Below are positions 45,047-55,296 of a stretch of 64,000 bases of DNA, piece by piece. The position numbers were made by a program, and so were the translations under genes. The first letter of the stretch is position 1; the number at the start of each line of letters is the position of its first letter. Below the pieces are notes generated by a model. The model ran no database searches and was not told the DNA's origin. It saw only the letters and a list, made by a program, of their open reading frames with translations. Location of the stretch: contig NZ_CP073343.1 of assembly GCF_024397855.1 (NCBI RefSeq), positions 1,488,001 through 1,552,000 of the forward strand, written 5' to 3'. Source of the stretch: Marinomonas rhizomae. GTDB taxonomy: Bacteria; Pseudomonadota; Gammaproteobacteria; Pseudomonadales; Marinomonadaceae.

Positions 45047-46927
45047 GTGAGCCGTCGACATCAAAACTTCCGCAATTATCGTCAAGAACAGCGACTGACA
45101 CAGCAGCGTGTTTTTGCTGCCGCTATTTTTGTTTTGCTGATGGCTATTGTGTTGATGGCTCGACTGTTTTATTTGCAGGTTATTGAGCATGAGTTATATC
45201 AAACCAAGGCAAATGATAACCGTGTTATGCTGGTTACAGAACCGCCGCCTAGAGGTTTGATATACGATCGTAACGGATTGGTGTTGGCTGATAATCGTCC
45301 TATTCACAGTTTAACTGTGATACCTGAACGGGTAGAAAGTTTTCCGAAGTTAAAGCAAATGCTTTCCGGCATTATCGATATTAGTGATGATGAGTGGGAA
45401 GATTTTGATGAAAGACGAAAAGAGTATCGCCGCCCTTATCAATCCCTTACTTTAAAATCTCAATTGACCGATGAAGAGTGGGCCAAGGTCTCTGTCGATT
45501 TGTATAAACTCGACGGTGTTCAGGTAGAAGCGCAATTAACGCGCTATTACCCTTATGGTGAGGCATTTGCTCATGCCATTGGTTATGTTGGCCGGATTAC
45601 CTCAAAAGACTTAGAAACAGTCGATAAGTTGGCTTATCAAGGCGCTTTATTTATCGGTAAGACAGGTGTAGAAGGCTATTACGAAAAAACCTTATTTGGA
45701 GAAGCTGGTCTTAGCAAGGTTGAGGTGAATGCTCGTGGACGCATTATGTCGGAACTTGAGCGACAAAATCCAACGCCGGGTAAAGATCTCCACTTATATT
45801 TAGACGCCAGACTACAGCAATATGCCTACGATCTTTTGGGTGATTATACTGGCGCGGTTGTCGCAATTGATCCCACAACAGGTGGGATTCTCGCCCTGGT
45901 TTCTAAGCCTGGTTATGATCCTAACCTGTTTGTGCGCGGGATTTCTATTGATGATTATGCCAAATTACGCCAATCCAAAAAACTCCCTCTTTTTAACCGT
46001 GCTTTGCGTGGAGGTTATCCTCCAGCGTCAACGATTAAGCCTTTTATGGGGCTTGCTGGTTTAGAGTATGGGTTTTCGTCATGGACTGAACGGTATTTTG
46101 CGAAAGGCTATTATCAAATAAATCCAGACGGGCGTCGCTACCGAGACTGGAAACGGACAGGGCATGGTTGGATTAATTTAGAGCGTTCTATTATTGAGTC
46201 TGTTGATACCTATTATTATCAACTGGCTAATAAAATGGGAATTACTCCTATCCATAATTTTTTGACGCGTTTTGGGTTTGGTCAGACAACCTTGCTCGAT
46301 TTGAATGGTGAGAGTCATGGCTTGTTGCCTTCTAATGAATGGAAAAAAGCCAAATACAAGGAGCCATGGTACCCTGGCGATTCAGTCAATGTAGGTATCG
46401 GGCAGGGCTTTATGGTGGCGACACCTCTGCAAATAGCTTCGGCTACCTCTGCTTTAGCCAGTAAAGGGCATTATTTTTACCCTCGTATGACGCAACTTGT
46501 GGGAGACAAAATCATTGAATTTCCAGATGGTCTTGGGGATGAGCACGATATTGTTTTGAAGGATCAGCGTAATTGGGGACGTATGATTGATGCTATGCGT
46601 AAAGTAATAACCGACTCGCATGGTACCGCAAGGCGTTTGCAAGGAACGGATTATGAAATCGCAGGGAAAACAGGGACCGGGCAAGTATTTAGTCTGCAAG
46701 AAGACCAAGAATACGATGCAGATTCCCTTGAAAAACGTTTGCATGACCATGCGTTATTTATAGGCTTTGCACCTGCTGGAAATCCGAAGATTTCAGTGTT
46801 TGCCATTTTTGAAAACGGTGGTAGTAGTTCGAAACCCGCGGATTTAACGAAAGCATTATTTGACGCTTATTTGCATGATGATTATCCGGCGCGTTATGAC
46901 TATTTGAAAGGTGATAAAAATGACTGA
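45047..46927 (+). CDS. mrdA: Penicillin-binding protein 2, GTG start
   Basis: Peptidoglycan transpeptidase of the rod elongation complex (elongasome). The 626 residues comprise a short cytoplasmic tail, one membrane helix (about 23-43), a pedestal domain and a transpeptidase domain. The latter has the SxxK motif in PPASTIKPF (about S327), SVD near ESVDTYYYQLA and KTGTGQ. It starts with GTG 45047 after GGTGATGAA and ends 8 bp inside rodA. Forms the elongation synthase with RodA. Confidence 0.96.
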   Translation: MSRRHQNFRNYRQEQRLTQQRVFAAAIFVLLMAIVLMARLFYLQVIEHELYQTKANDNRVMLVTEPPPRGLIYDRNGLVLADNRPIHSLTVIPERVESFPKLKQMLSGIIDISDDEWEDFDERRKEYRRPYQSLTLKSQLTDEEWAKVSVDLYKLDGVQVEAQLTRYYPYGEAFAHAIGYVGRITSKDLETVDKLAYQGALFIGKTGVEGYYEKTLFGEAGLSKVEVNARGRIMSELERQNPTPGKDLHLYLDARLQQYAYDLLGDYTGAVVAIDPTTGGILALVSKPGYDPNLFVRGISIDDYAKLRQSKKLPLFNRALRGGYPPASTIKPFMGLAGLEYGFSSWTERYFAKGYYQINPDGRRYRDWKRTGHGWINLERSIIESVDTYYYQLANKMGITPIHNFLTRFGFGQTTLLDLNGESHGLLPSNEWKKAKYKEPWYPGDSVNVGIGQGFMVATPLQIASATSALASKGHYFYPRMTQLVGDKIIEFPDGLGDEHDIVLKDQRNWGRMIDAMRKVITDSHGTARRLQGTDYEIAGKTGTGQVFSLQEDQEYDADSLEKRLHDHALFIGFAPAGNPKISVFAIFENGGSSSKPADLTKALFDAYLHDDYPARYDYLKGDKND

Positions 46928-48041
46928 TAGCTTTTATCGCAGAGCGCTGTCTTTTACCAATGCTCGTTTGTGGAAACTGGTTCACGTTGATGTTTTGTTG
47001 ATGGGGGCTTTGTTGTTACTGATCTGTGGAGGGCTTTTTATTCTGTACTCAGCCTCAGGGCAGAATGTAGCCATGGTCGAGCGGCAGGTATTTCGATTGG
47101 TTATAGGCTTGATGATTTGTGTAGCTTTAGCTCAATTACCCCCGAAATATATGCGACGAGCTTCACCTGCGTTGTTTATTTTTATTTCCGTTTTGCTGGT
47201 CTGCGTACTGTTGTTTGGTGTTGGAGCTAAAGGGGCACAGCGTTGGTTGGCTCTGCCAGGAGGTTTGCGCTTTCAGCCTTCAGAAATAATGAAAATTGTT
47301 ATGCCCATGATGATTGCTTGGTATTTTTCCGATAAACAGTTACCTCCCAATTTTAAGCAAATATTGGCTGTTCTTGGATTAATTGTTTTACCTGTTTTGA
47401 TGATTGCCAAGCAACCTGATTTGGGAACAGCTCTACTAGTTGCAGTATCGGGTGTTTTTGTTTTATTTCTTGCAGGGTTGGGATGGCGCTACATATTGGG
47501 CGCGACAGCATTAGCTCCTGCCGCTGCTTACACATTATGGCAATTTATGCATGATTATCAACGCCAACGAGTACTGACTTTTTTAAACCCTGAGAGCGAT
47601 CCGCTTGGGTCTGGCTGGAATATCATTCAATCTAAAACGGCAATCGGTTCAGGTGGACTTTATGGAAAAGGTTTTTTACAGGGGACGCAGGCTCAGCTAG
47701 ATTTTCTTCCTGAAAGCCATACTGACTTTATTATTGCGGTTCTTGCTGAGGAATTTGGCATGCTGGGCTGCGGTGTACTGATTTTAGCTTATTTTCTTGT
47801 GATTGCCCGGGGCCTATACATAGCGGCGTATGCAGAAGATAACTATGCGCGATTATTAGCGGGTAGTTTAACACTGACTTTTTTTGTGTACATGTTTGTA
47901 AATATTGGGATGGTGTCAGGTATTCTTCCTGTGGTTGGGGTACCCTTACCACTTGTCAGTTATGGTGGCACCTCTATTATTACCATCATGGCGACATTTG
48001 GGATTTTAATGTCAATACAAACACATAAAAGAGCAAGATGA
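46920..48041 (+). CDS. mrdB: Rod-shape SEDS glycosyltransferase RodA
   Basis: Inner-membrane peptidoglycan polymerase working with PBP2. I use ATG 46920 (MTDSFYRRALSF), with AAAGG upstream, in place of GTG 46911; it overlaps the mrdA stop by 8 bp, implying coupled translation. The 373 residues show about ten membrane helices and SEDS motifs such as RWLALPGGLRFQPSEIMKI, QPDLGTALLV, FLPESHTDFI and GVPLPLVSYGGTS. The stop overlaps the mltB start by 4 bp. Confidence 0.96.
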   Translation: MTDSFYRRALSFTNARLWKLVHVDVLLMGALLLLICGGLFILYSASGQNVAMVERQVFRLVIGLMICVALAQLPPKYMRRASPALFIFISVLLVCVLLFGVGAKGAQRWLALPGGLRFQPSEIMKIVMPMMIAWYFSDKQLPPNFKQILAVLGLIVLPVLMIAKQPDLGTALLVAVSGVFVLFLAGLGWRYILGATALAPAAAYTLWQFMHDYQRQRVLTFLNPESDPLGSGWNIIQSKTAIGSGGLYGKGFLQGTQAQLDFLPESHTDFIIAVLAEEFGMLGCGVLILAYFLVIARGLYIAAYAEDNYARLLAGSLTLTFFVYMFVNIGMVSGILPVVGVPLPLVSYGGTSIITIMATFGILMSIQTHKRAR

Positions 48042-49096
48042 TGATTAAGCAAGCTACTTTGTTGTTTCTAGCGCTTGGTCTAACTGCGTGTAGTGGTATG
48101 GATCATTCTACATTACCTTCAAATTCGGGAGTCAGTGAGTCTCTACTTGAAGATATGCCCAAAGAATGGGCAGATTCCTATGCTGGGAATCCAGAGGTTC
48201 AAGTATTTATTAATAAGCTGGTTAGAGAGCATGCTTATGACAAAGGGCGCCTCGAGTTGGCTTTTTCTCATATAAAAGTGCGTCCTAAAGTGATTGAAAA
48301 ATCAGATAACCAGCCTGAAGTCATTACGCCTTATTATGAGTATAAAACCCGTTTTGTGAATGAAGAAAGGGCAAAGCACGGTCGAGAGTTTGCAAAACGC
48401 AATGCAAAGTGGCTGCGAAAAGCAGAGCAAGAGTTTGGCGTAGAGCCTAATATCATAGTGGCTCTGATAGGTGTTGAAACCTATTACGGCCGTATTACTG
48501 GGTCAAAAGACGTTTTTACCTCCCTTACCACATTAGCATTTGATTACCCACGAAGAAAAGAATACTTCCAAAGCGAGTTAGAAGCCTATTTATTGCTTGC
48601 TCGCAAAGAAGGTTGGAACATTGGCGACACAAAAGGGTCATATAGTGGGGCGATGGGGATGGTGCAGTTTATGCCCAGCAACTATCAAAAATTGGCAATA
48701 GATTATGACAAAAACGGACATATCGATTTGTGGGGATCTGAGCCTGATGCGATTGGCAGTGTTGCAAATTACCTTAAGCATCATGGTTGGCAGCCTCGAC
48801 AACCTTGGTTTGTAATGGCTTATGTTACCGATCCAGATTCAATGGTGGATTTCATCAACCGTGGCAGGGTGGCAAGTACGGAAATGACCGAATGGTCTGC
48901 GCTAAATGTACTTCCAACACAGCCATTTATACCTCAGAAAACAGGCTTGATAGGCTTACGAACAAGTCCGGAAGAGGTTTCTTATTGGCTCGCGTATGAA
49001 AACTTTTTCACCATTATGGATTACAACCCAAGTAGGCGATATGCCATGTCTGTATTGGAGCTCGCTGAGAGTATAGGAACCTATGAAAGTAATTAA
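48038..49096 (+). CDS. mltB: Lytic murein transglycosylase B, lipoprotein
   Basis: Cleaves peptidoglycan glycan strands with formation of 1,6-anhydro-MurNAc. The 352 residues begin with a lipoprotein signal (lipobox LTAC|S near residue 18). The SLT_2 domain has the catalytic glutamate in IGVETYYGR, with YSGAMGMVQFMPSNY and DLWGSEPDAIGSVANYLKHHGW. Its start overlaps the rodA stop (ATGA type) and its end overlaps the rlpA start by 14 bp, so the genes are translationally linked. Confidence 0.95.
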   Translation: MMIKQATLLFLALGLTACSGMDHSTLPSNSGVSESLLEDMPKEWADSYAGNPEVQVFINKLVREHAYDKGRLELAFSHIKVRPKVIEKSDNQPEVITPYYEYKTRFVNEERAKHGREFAKRNAKWLRKAEQEFGVEPNIIVALIGVETYYGRITGSKDVFTSLTTLAFDYPRRKEYFQSELEAYLLLARKEGWNIGDTKGSYSGAMGMVQFMPSNYQKLAIDYDKNGHIDLWGSEPDAIGSVANYLKHHGWQPRQPWFVMAYVTDPDSMVDFINRGRVASTEMTEWSALNVLPTQPFIPQKTGLIGLRTSPEEVSYWLAYENFFTIMDYNPSRRYAMSVLELAESIGTYESN

Positions 49097-50018
49097 CATG
49101 CTGTTTGTTGCTGGCCTGAGTTTGCTGGTATTGAATGGGTGTATGAGTACGCGTCATGTTTTAGGAAAAGATGATGTGGATTATGAAAAAGCATCGGGTG
49201 GCGGTCGCTATTCTATTTTACAAGATCATGCACCTACTGGTGATATCAAGGTAGATCACCTTCCGGATCTTGTTCCGAAATGGGAGCCTAAAAGTCGTGG
49301 TGGTAACAAAAGTCCTTACGAAGTGTGGGGAAAAAAATATTGGGTAATGGATTCAGCACAAGGTTACGAGGCAGAGGGAACTGCGTCTTGGTATGGTAAA
49401 AAATTTCATGGGCATAAGACCTCAAATGGGGAAACATATGACATGTACAGTTTTTCTGCTGCTCATAAATCGCTGCCGTTACCTACCTATCTGAAAGTGA
49501 CGAACCTTGATAATCAGCGTGCTGTTATTGTTAGAGTGAATGATAGAGGGCCGTTTCATGGTGATCGTTTAATCGATCTTTCCTACGCGGCTGCCGCACG
49601 ACTTGATTATCATAAAAAAGGATTGGCGCGGGTTCGAATTGAGGCAATTACCCCTGCCCAAGGGCAGTCGTATAATCCACCTAAAGTCGCAGTTAAAAAG
49701 ACGGTGAATCCGCCTGAAGCCTTACCTGATAAGGCATCGCCTATTTCCACTATAGAAACAAAAAGTGTTCCATCAGAGTTGGTTTTTTCTCATCTGCAAA
49801 TTGGAGCTTTTAGCTCTGAGGAATCTGCAGACAAGCTTAAACAACGTCTTTTTGAGGCATATGATACGACGGTAAACGTTGTTATTAATAAACAAGATGA
49901 TGGTCTATTTAAAGTTTTGGTTGGTCCTTTTGCTGATGCAGGGGAATTGGCTCAATGGCAGCAAAGGTTACAACAAGAAGGTTTCGGCAGCCCTGTGAGA
50001 GTTGCTTTAGTACCCTAG
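49083..50018 (+). CDS. rlpA: Septal ring lytic transglycosylase RlpA, lipoprotein
   Basis: Outer-membrane lipoprotein that cuts denuded glycan strands at division sites. The 311 residues have a lipobox LNGC near residue 20, a double-psi beta-barrel domain (about 95-185, ASWYGKKFHGHKTSNGE, VRVNDRGPFHGDRLIDLSYAA) and a C-terminal SPOR domain (about 235-311, HLQIGAFSSEESADKL, LFKVLVGPFADAGE), which binds denuded peptidoglycan. Catalytic residues of the family (the D in NDRGPF and the H near FHG) are present. Confidence 0.95.
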   Translation: MKVINMLFVAGLSLLVLNGCMSTRHVLGKDDVDYEKASGGGRYSILQDHAPTGDIKVDHLPDLVPKWEPKSRGGNKSPYEVWGKKYWVMDSAQGYEAEGTASWYGKKFHGHKTSNGETYDMYSFSAAHKSLPLPTYLKVTNLDNQRAVIVRVNDRGPFHGDRLIDLSYAAAARLDYHKKGLARVRIEAITPAQGQSYNPPKVAVKKTVNPPEALPDKASPISTIETKSVPSELVFSHLQIGAFSSEESADKLKQRLFEAYDTTVNVVINKQDDGLFKVLVGPFADAGELAQWQQRLQQEGFGSPVRVALVP

Positions 50019-50100
50019 GTACGATTTGTTTGGGCTAGAGATTCTTAAAGGGCTCTAGTATCATTTGTTAACATTTTTTTAGAAGACGATATTTTTGAGT

Positions 50101-51249
50101 ATGAAAAAACTCCTAGTTACTTTATCAGTTGTATTTTGTTTCGTGAGCAGCTCCGTTTTTGCTGCTCCTTCATTAATCCCAACGCCGCCACAATTGTCAG
50201 CGAGTAGTTACATTCTTATGGATGCATATACTGGCGATATTTTGGTTGAGCATAATGCTGATCAGGCTTTGCCTCCGGCAAGCCTAACGAAATTAATGAC
50301 GGCTTATATTGTTGAATATGAGTTGGCTCGCGGAAATTTATCAATGGATGATATGGTTAATGTGAGCGAAAAAGCATGGAGAATGGAAGGTTCTCGTATG
50401 TTTATTCGAGAAGGAACACAAGTTAAGTTAGAAGACCTAATGCGCGGTATTATTATTCAATCTGGTAATGATGCAAGTGTTGCCGCCGCAGAGCATATTG
50501 CTGGCAGTGAGTCTGCTTTTGCTGACTTGATGAATCAACATGCTCAACTTCTTGGAATGAAAAATTCGCATTTCGTGAATGCAACCGGTTTTCCAGCAGA
50601 GGATCATTATTCTAGCGCCCACGATATAGCAAAATTGGCACGTGCGACTATTATACAGTTCCCAGAAAACTACAGTATGTATGCGGAAAAAGAGTTTACC
50701 TACAACAATATCCGTCAGCCAAACCGTAATAAATTGTTGTGGCGCGATAAAACGGTTGATGGTATGAAAACTGGTCACACTGAGGCCGCTGGCTTCTGTT
50801 TGGCTGCTTCTGCTGTTCGCAATGGTACCCGCTTAATTACGGTTGTTATGGGAACGAAATCAGATAATGCCCGTGCCGTTGAATCTCAAAAATTGTTGGA
50901 TTACGGTTTCAGATACTATGAAACACGTAAGCTATATAGCCGTGGTCAGGTGGTGAATAATGCTCGTGTTTGGGGTGGTAGCCAGCCTAACGTAAAAGTA
51001 GGTTTTGCCGAAGATGTTTTGGTTACTATGCCTCGTCAACAAGGTGCGTCTATTCCAGCTACACTTGATATGCAGAAAGAAATTATGGCACCAATTGCTG
51101 TAGGCGATGTATTGGGTAAAATTGTGGTTGGCACTGAGGGTAATGTCTTAATAGAGCGCTCAGTAGTTGCACTAGAGGCAGTAGAAGAAGGTGGTTTCTT
51201 CAAGCGAATGTTTGATAAAATTAAACTCTTCTTTATGAACTTGTTTTAA
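50101..51249 (+). CDS. dacA: D-alanyl-D-alanine carboxypeptidase (PBP5/6 type)
   Basis: Periplasmic enzyme trimming the terminal D-Ala from pentapeptide stems. I use ATG 50101; a TTG at 50095 is in frame but less likely. A signal peptide ends near FAAP. The three active-site motifs are PPASLTKLMTAY (SxxK), QSGNDASVAAAE (SxN) and GMKTGHTEAAG (KTG). The C-terminal domain ends in an amphipathic helix (FFKRMFDKIKLFFMNLF) that anchors it to the inner-membrane surface. It follows rlpA by 82 bp, so it may have its own promoter. Confidence 0.96.
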   Translation: MKKLLVTLSVVFCFVSSSVFAAPSLIPTPPQLSASSYILMDAYTGDILVEHNADQALPPASLTKLMTAYIVEYELARGNLSMDDMVNVSEKAWRMEGSRMFIREGTQVKLEDLMRGIIIQSGNDASVAAAEHIAGSESAFADLMNQHAQLLGMKNSHFVNATGFPAEDHYSSAHDIAKLARATIIQFPENYSMYAEKEFTYNNIRQPNRNKLLWRDKTVDGMKTGHTEAAGFCLAASAVRNGTRLITVVMGTKSDNARAVESQKLLDYGFRYYETRKLYSRGQVVNNARVWGGSQPNVKVGFAEDVLVTMPRQQGASIPATLDMQKEIMAPIAVGDVLGKIVVGTEGNVLIERSVVALEAVEEGGFFKRMFDKIKLFFMNLF

Positions 51250-51278
51250 GCGCTAATAGCGAGTGGTAGATTAAATTA

Positions 51279-51584
51279 ATGGCACTAATTACAAAAAACG
51301 GTGATCAAGCTGAGAATGCAGTCGATGCACCTAAAATAGAGTTTCCTTGTGACAACTACGTTATCAAAGTGGTTTCACTCGACGTCGAGGGTATTCATAC
51401 CGAGATAACAGAGCGATTGCTGGTTCATGCTCCAGAGATGGATGTCGCAGCAGAGAATATTAACCGCTCTAGTAAAGGGCGCTTTATTAGTTTTAGTTTT
51501 CGTATTGTGGCTCAAAGTGAAGATCAGCTATCGGCTTTACACCGTGACTTAATGTCGATTGAAGCCGTTAAGATGGTCATGTAA
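51279..51584 (+). CDS. ybeD: DUF493 (YbeD) family protein
   Basis: Small ACT-like alpha-beta protein of 101 residues, UPF0250. It shows the family core FPCDNYVIKVVSLD, RSSKGRFISFSFRIVAQSEDQL and the end VKMVM. Function is unknown; its constant position between dacA and lipB suggests a link to lipoate synthesis. The lipB ATG starts on the base after its stop. Confidence 0.93.
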   Translation: MALITKNGDQAENAVDAPKIEFPCDNYVIKVVSLDVEGIHTEITERLLVHAPEMDVAAENINRSSKGRFISFSFRIVAQSEDQLSALHRDLMSIEAVKMVM

Positions 51585-52229
51585 ATGCAGCTAGACTTAA
51601 TTTGCCGTGATTTGGGTGTGGTTGACTACGCTGAAACATGGGAGCGGATGAAGCAATTTACTCAAACTCGTTCAAAAGACGATGCTGATGAGATTTGGTT
51701 GTTAGAACACCCTTCCTTATTTACGCAAGGTCAAGCGGGTAAAGAAGAGCATCTTTTAGCTCCAGGCGATATTCCTGTTATTCAGGTCGACCGTGGTGGT
51801 CAGGTCACGTATCATGGGCCGGGGCAACTTGTTGCTTATGTAATGGTTGATTTAAAGCGTCTCGGAATAGGCGTTCGTGATTTGGTTAGTGTGCTAGAAA
51901 ATTCAGTTGTTGGTGCTCTTGCGTCGAGCTCAATTGAAGCATATCCAAAGCCTGATGCGCCTGGTGTCTACGTGAATGAGCAAAAAATTGCATCACTGGG
52001 ATTGCGTGTGCGTAGGGGCTGTTCATTTCATGGGCTTGCCTTAAACGTTGATATGGACCTCACCCCATTTAATCGTATTAACCCATGTGGCTATCAAGGC
52101 TTACAAATGGTTGATATGAAACGTCTTAATGAAGACGTTACTTTATCGAATGTAAAGGTTCAGTTGGCGAATCAGCTGGCTGAGCAGCTCGGATACAGTT
52201 ATCCAGCTATCCAACAAGGGTGGAAATAG
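51585..52229 (+). CDS. lipB: Octanoyltransferase LipB
   Basis: Transfers octanoyl groups from ACP to lipoyl domains, the first step of endogenous lipoate synthesis. The 214 residues show [35 protein letters not shown], the catalytic lysine in [24 protein letters not shown] and the cysteine in INPCGYQG. It is directly joined to ybeD and is 1 bp upstream of lipA. Confidence 0.97.
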   Translation: MQLDLICRDLGVVDYAETWERMKQFTQTRSKDDADEIWLLEHPSLFTQGQAGKEEHLLAPGDIPVIQVDRGGQVTYHGPGQLVAYVMVDLKRLGIGVRDLVSVLENSVVGALASSSIEAYPKPDAPGVYVNEQKIASLGLRVRRGCSFHGLALNVDMDLTPFNRINPCGYQGLQMVDMKRLNEDVTLSNVKVQLANQLAEQLGYSYPAIQQGWK

Positions 52230-52230
52230 A

Positions 52231-53190
52231 ATGACAGCAGAACGCAAACGCGTTGTTCAAGGGGAAAAGCTACGCGGTGCCGATAAAATGGCGCGTATTC
52301 CCGTTAAAATAGTTCCTACTGAAGAGATTCCGCGTAAGCCTGATTGGCTTCGTGTTCGTATGCCAGCTTCACCAGAAATTGCTCGCATCAAAGCAACTTT
52401 GCGTGAACATAAGTTGGCTTCGGTTTGTGAAGAGGCTAATTGCCCAAATCTAGGTGAATGTTTCAGCAATGGTACTGCCACTTTTATGATTATGGGTGAA
52501 ATTTGTACTCGTCGTTGCCCTTTCTGTGATGTTGCACATGGTCGCCCAAATCCACTTAGCGCTGATGAGCCAAAAGAGTTGGCTGCCGCTATACGTGATA
52601 TGAAGCTTAAATATGTGGTTATTACTTCCGTAGATCGTGATGATCTTCGTGATGGTGGTGCTCAGCACTTTGTGGATTGCATTACAGAGACGCGAGCAGA
52701 AAGTCCAAATATTGAAATCGAAACATTGGTACCAGACTTTCGTGGTCGTATGGAAGTGGCTATTGATACACTTTCAATTGCACCACCAGATGTCTTTAAC
52801 CATAATTTGGAATCCATTCCGCGTTTATATCGCCAAGTAAGACCTGGATCTGATTACCAATGGTCATTAGATCTTTTGAAGAATTTTAAAGATCGTTGTC
52901 CTGATGTGCCAACTAAATCTGGTTTGATGGTTGGTATGGGTGAGACATTTGAAGAGATTGTTGAAGTTCTGAAAGACTTGCGAGCTCACAATGTTGATAT
53001 GTTGACGATTGGTCAATATTTGCAGCCTTCTAAGCATCATTTCCCAATGGCGCGTTTTGTTCCGCCAGAAGAATTTGCACGCTATGAAGAAGTTGCAAAA
53101 GAGTTAGGCTTTAAGCATGCGGCGTGTGGGCCTTTGGTTCGCTCGTCTTACCACGCAGATAAGCAAGCACATGGCGAGCACGTTTCTTAA
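52231..53190 (+). CDS. lipA: Lipoyl synthase LipA
   Basis: Radical SAM enzyme that inserts two sulfurs into octanoyl chains. The 319 residues carry both clusters: the auxiliary cluster motif [12 protein letters not shown] (Cx4Cx5C) and the radical SAM motif CTRRCPFC (Cx3Cx2C). The RSSYHA motif near the C-terminus (RSSYHADKQ) supplies the serine ligand of the auxiliary cluster. It ends the run that begins at proA and is followed by a terminator. Confidence 0.97.
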   Translation: MTAERKRVVQGEKLRGADKMARIPVKIVPTEEIPRKPDWLRVRMPASPEIARIKATLREHKLASVCEEANCPNLGECFSNGTATFMIMGEICTRRCPFCDVAHGRPNPLSADEPKELAAAIRDMKLKYVVITSVDRDDLRDGGAQHFVDCITETRAESPNIEIETLVPDFRGRMEVAIDTLSIAPPDVFNHNLESIPRLYRQVRPGSDYQWSLDLLKNFKDRCPDVPTKSGLMVGMGETFEEIVEVLKDLRAHNVDMLTIGQYLQPSKHHFPMARFVPPEEFARYEEVAKELGFKHAACGPLVRSSYHADKQAHGEHVS

Positions 53191-53210
53191 TTTGTTCGTT
53201 AGTTAGATTG

Positions 53211-53247
53211 AAGCGGAGTTAAGATGTTTCTTAGCCCCGCTTTTTTT
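53211..53247 (+). terminator. Terminator after lipA
   Basis: An imperfect stem AAGCGGAGTTAAGA/TCTTAGCCCCGCTT is followed by seven T. Confidence 0.82.
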
Positions 53248-53344
53248 ATTTGGGCGAAGGAAAAAAATATACCTGATTTTCATTATGGCGTACTTTTAAT
53301 GAAAGTAGTGCAGGTGTTCGGTTATTTAGATTTTGGGAGATGAT

Positions 53345-55249
53345 ATGAAGCCTTGGTCAATTAAAGATTCGATGGAACTATATAATGTCAGCCATTGGAG
53401 TAGTGATTTTTTTTCAATCAATGACAAAGGACGTGTTATTGCGTTACCTGATAGGGAAAATAGTATTGATTTGACTGAGCTTTCAGTAGCACTCAAACAG
53501 CAAGGTATTCCTTATCCTTGTCTTGTGCGTTTTCCCAATATTCTTCACTCACGCATTGAAAAAATTACCAACTCGTTTCAGCAAGCTATTGATTATTACA
53601 ACTATCAATCGAAATATGCCATTGTTTACCCTATTAAGGTAAACCAACAGCGTCGAGTGGTCGAAGAAATTGCAGCATGTCAGCCTGACAATGCTGCCAC
53701 TGTTGGTTTGGAAGCCGGTAGTAAGCCAGAATTGATGGCTGTTTTGGCTATGCATAAAAACGCTGATGGCATTATTGTTTGTAATGGCTATAAAGATCGT
53801 GAGTTTATTCATCTTGCGCTCATGGCCGAAAAAATGGGACATCAAGTCTTTATTGTTGTTGAGAAGATGCATGAGCTTGATTGGATTTTAGAAGAAGCCG
53901 ATAAGATCGGTGTTCAACCGCGTATCGGTATCCGTATTCGCTTGGCATCTACTTGTACAACCCATTGGGGTAACAGTGGTGGAGAAAAATCTAAATTTGG
54001 CCTGACTACATCCCAATTGTTACGTGCAATTGATCGTTTACGTGAATTAGATTTGTTGCATTGTCTTGAGTTGATCCACTTCCATTTAGGTTCACAAATA
54101 ACGCGGATTCGCGATATTCAGAACAGCCTGAAAGAGTGTGCTCGTTATTACGCTGAACTTCATCAGATGGGCGTAAAGGTGGAGTGGGTTGATGTTGGTG
54201 GTGGTTTGGGAGTCGATTATGAAGGTACACGCTGCCAAAATGACTTTTCAGCAAACTACAGTATTGGTGAGTATGCTAATAATGTCGTGTTTGCCTTCCA
54301 TAATGTGTGTGAGCAATACGAACTTCCTCACCCTAATTTGATTTCGGAATCTGGTCGAGCTGTGACGGCACATCATGCGATGATGATTGCAGATGTTTTT
54401 TCTCACGGCGCTGAGCTTTTACCGATTGAGGAGCCAGCAGAAAATAGTGAGCTAGAGTTGCAGCGTCTTTGGGCATCTTACCAAAGTTTAAAACGTGAGA
54501 GCCAAGAAGATAGTCGATCTTTGGTCGAGATTTATCATGATTTGCTCGATGACTTTAATGATAGTTTGGCCTTGTATAATCATGGTCAGCTTAATCTGTC
54601 ACAAAGAGCACAAGCAGAAAACCTATTTTTATCAGCATGCCGAAACTTATTACCTCGCTTGGACAATCGAAATAGAGGCCATCGTGCGGTAATTGATGAA
54701 CTTAACGAGCGTTTAGCTGAAAAGTTGTTTGTTAATTTATCCGTATTTCAGTCTATGCCTGATGCGTGGGGGATCGATCAATTGTTCCCTGTGTTGCCTT
54801 TGCAGGGATTGGATCAGGCGCCTTCTTTTAGAGGTAAAATCCAAGATGTTACCTGTGACTCTGATGGTTGTTTGTATAGCTATGTTGATGGTCAAGGTAT
54901 TGAATCTTCTCTACCGTTACCTCCGCCGCCGCCAAAAGGTGAAGACTACTTAATGGGCTTTTTCTTGGTTGGTGCTTATCAAGAAACTCTAGGTGATTTG
55001 CATAACTTATTTGGTGACACTTGTTCCGTGGATGTTTATTTAACGGATGATGGCTTCAGAATTGACCATATATTAAAAGGCGACAGCGTTAAGGATGTGC
55101 TTAAGTACGTTAGTTATAATGAGCATGAGTTGATGAAGGGTTATCAAGATAAAGTAGCGGCAAGCCCACTTAGTCAAGAAGAACAAGTTACTTTACTAGC
55201 AACCTATAAAAAAGTACTTGAAGGTACGACGTACCTGACTCAGGTATAA
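53345..55249 (+). CDS. speA: Biosynthetic arginine decarboxylase
   Basis: PLP enzyme making agmatine from arginine as the first step to putrescine. I start it at ATG 53345, which has GGGAGA at ideal distance; an in-frame TTG lies at 53333. The 634 residues match SpeA of other gammaproteobacteria. The PLP lysine is in VYPIKVNQQRRVV, with HFHLGSQI, WVDVGGGLGVDYEG, SESGRAVTAHHA and DSDGC. A run of prolines (LPLPPPPPKGEDY) near residue 530 may need EF-P for translation. It is 47 bp upstream of aguB. Confidence 0.96.
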   Translation: MKPWSIKDSMELYNVSHWSSDFFSINDKGRVIALPDRENSIDLTELSVALKQQGIPYPCLVRFPNILHSRIEKITNSFQQAIDYYNYQSKYAIVYPIKVNQQRRVVEEIAACQPDNAATVGLEAGSKPELMAVLAMHKNADGIIVCNGYKDREFIHLALMAEKMGHQVFIVVEKMHELDWILEEADKIGVQPRIGIRIRLASTCTTHWGNSGGEKSKFGLTTSQLLRAIDRLRELDLLHCLELIHFHLGSQITRIRDIQNSLKECARYYAELHQMGVKVEWVDVGGGLGVDYEGTRCQNDFSANYSIGEYANNVVFAFHNVCEQYELPHPNLISESGRAVTAHHAMMIADVFSHGAELLPIEEPAENSELELQRLWASYQSLKRESQEDSRSLVEIYHDLLDDFNDSLALYNHGQLNLSQRAQAENLFLSACRNLLPRLDNRNRGHRAVIDELNERLAEKLFVNLSVFQSMPDAWGIDQLFPVLPLQGLDQAPSFRGKIQDVTCDSDGCLYSYVDGQGIESSLPLPPPPPKGEDYLMGFFLVGAYQETLGDLHNLFGDTCSVDVYLTDDGFRIDHILKGDSVKDVLKYVSYNEHELMKGYQDKVAASPLSQEEQVTLLATYKKVLEGTTYLTQV

Positions 55250-55296
55250 CTGAACCAGCGTGATAGCAACACAACCTATTTTGGAGATAGTTTAGT

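Noticed and set aside
53333..53344. TTG start of speA four codons upstream
   Set aside because: ATG 53345 has GGGAGA at optimal spacing, and the TTG overlaps that ribosome binding site.
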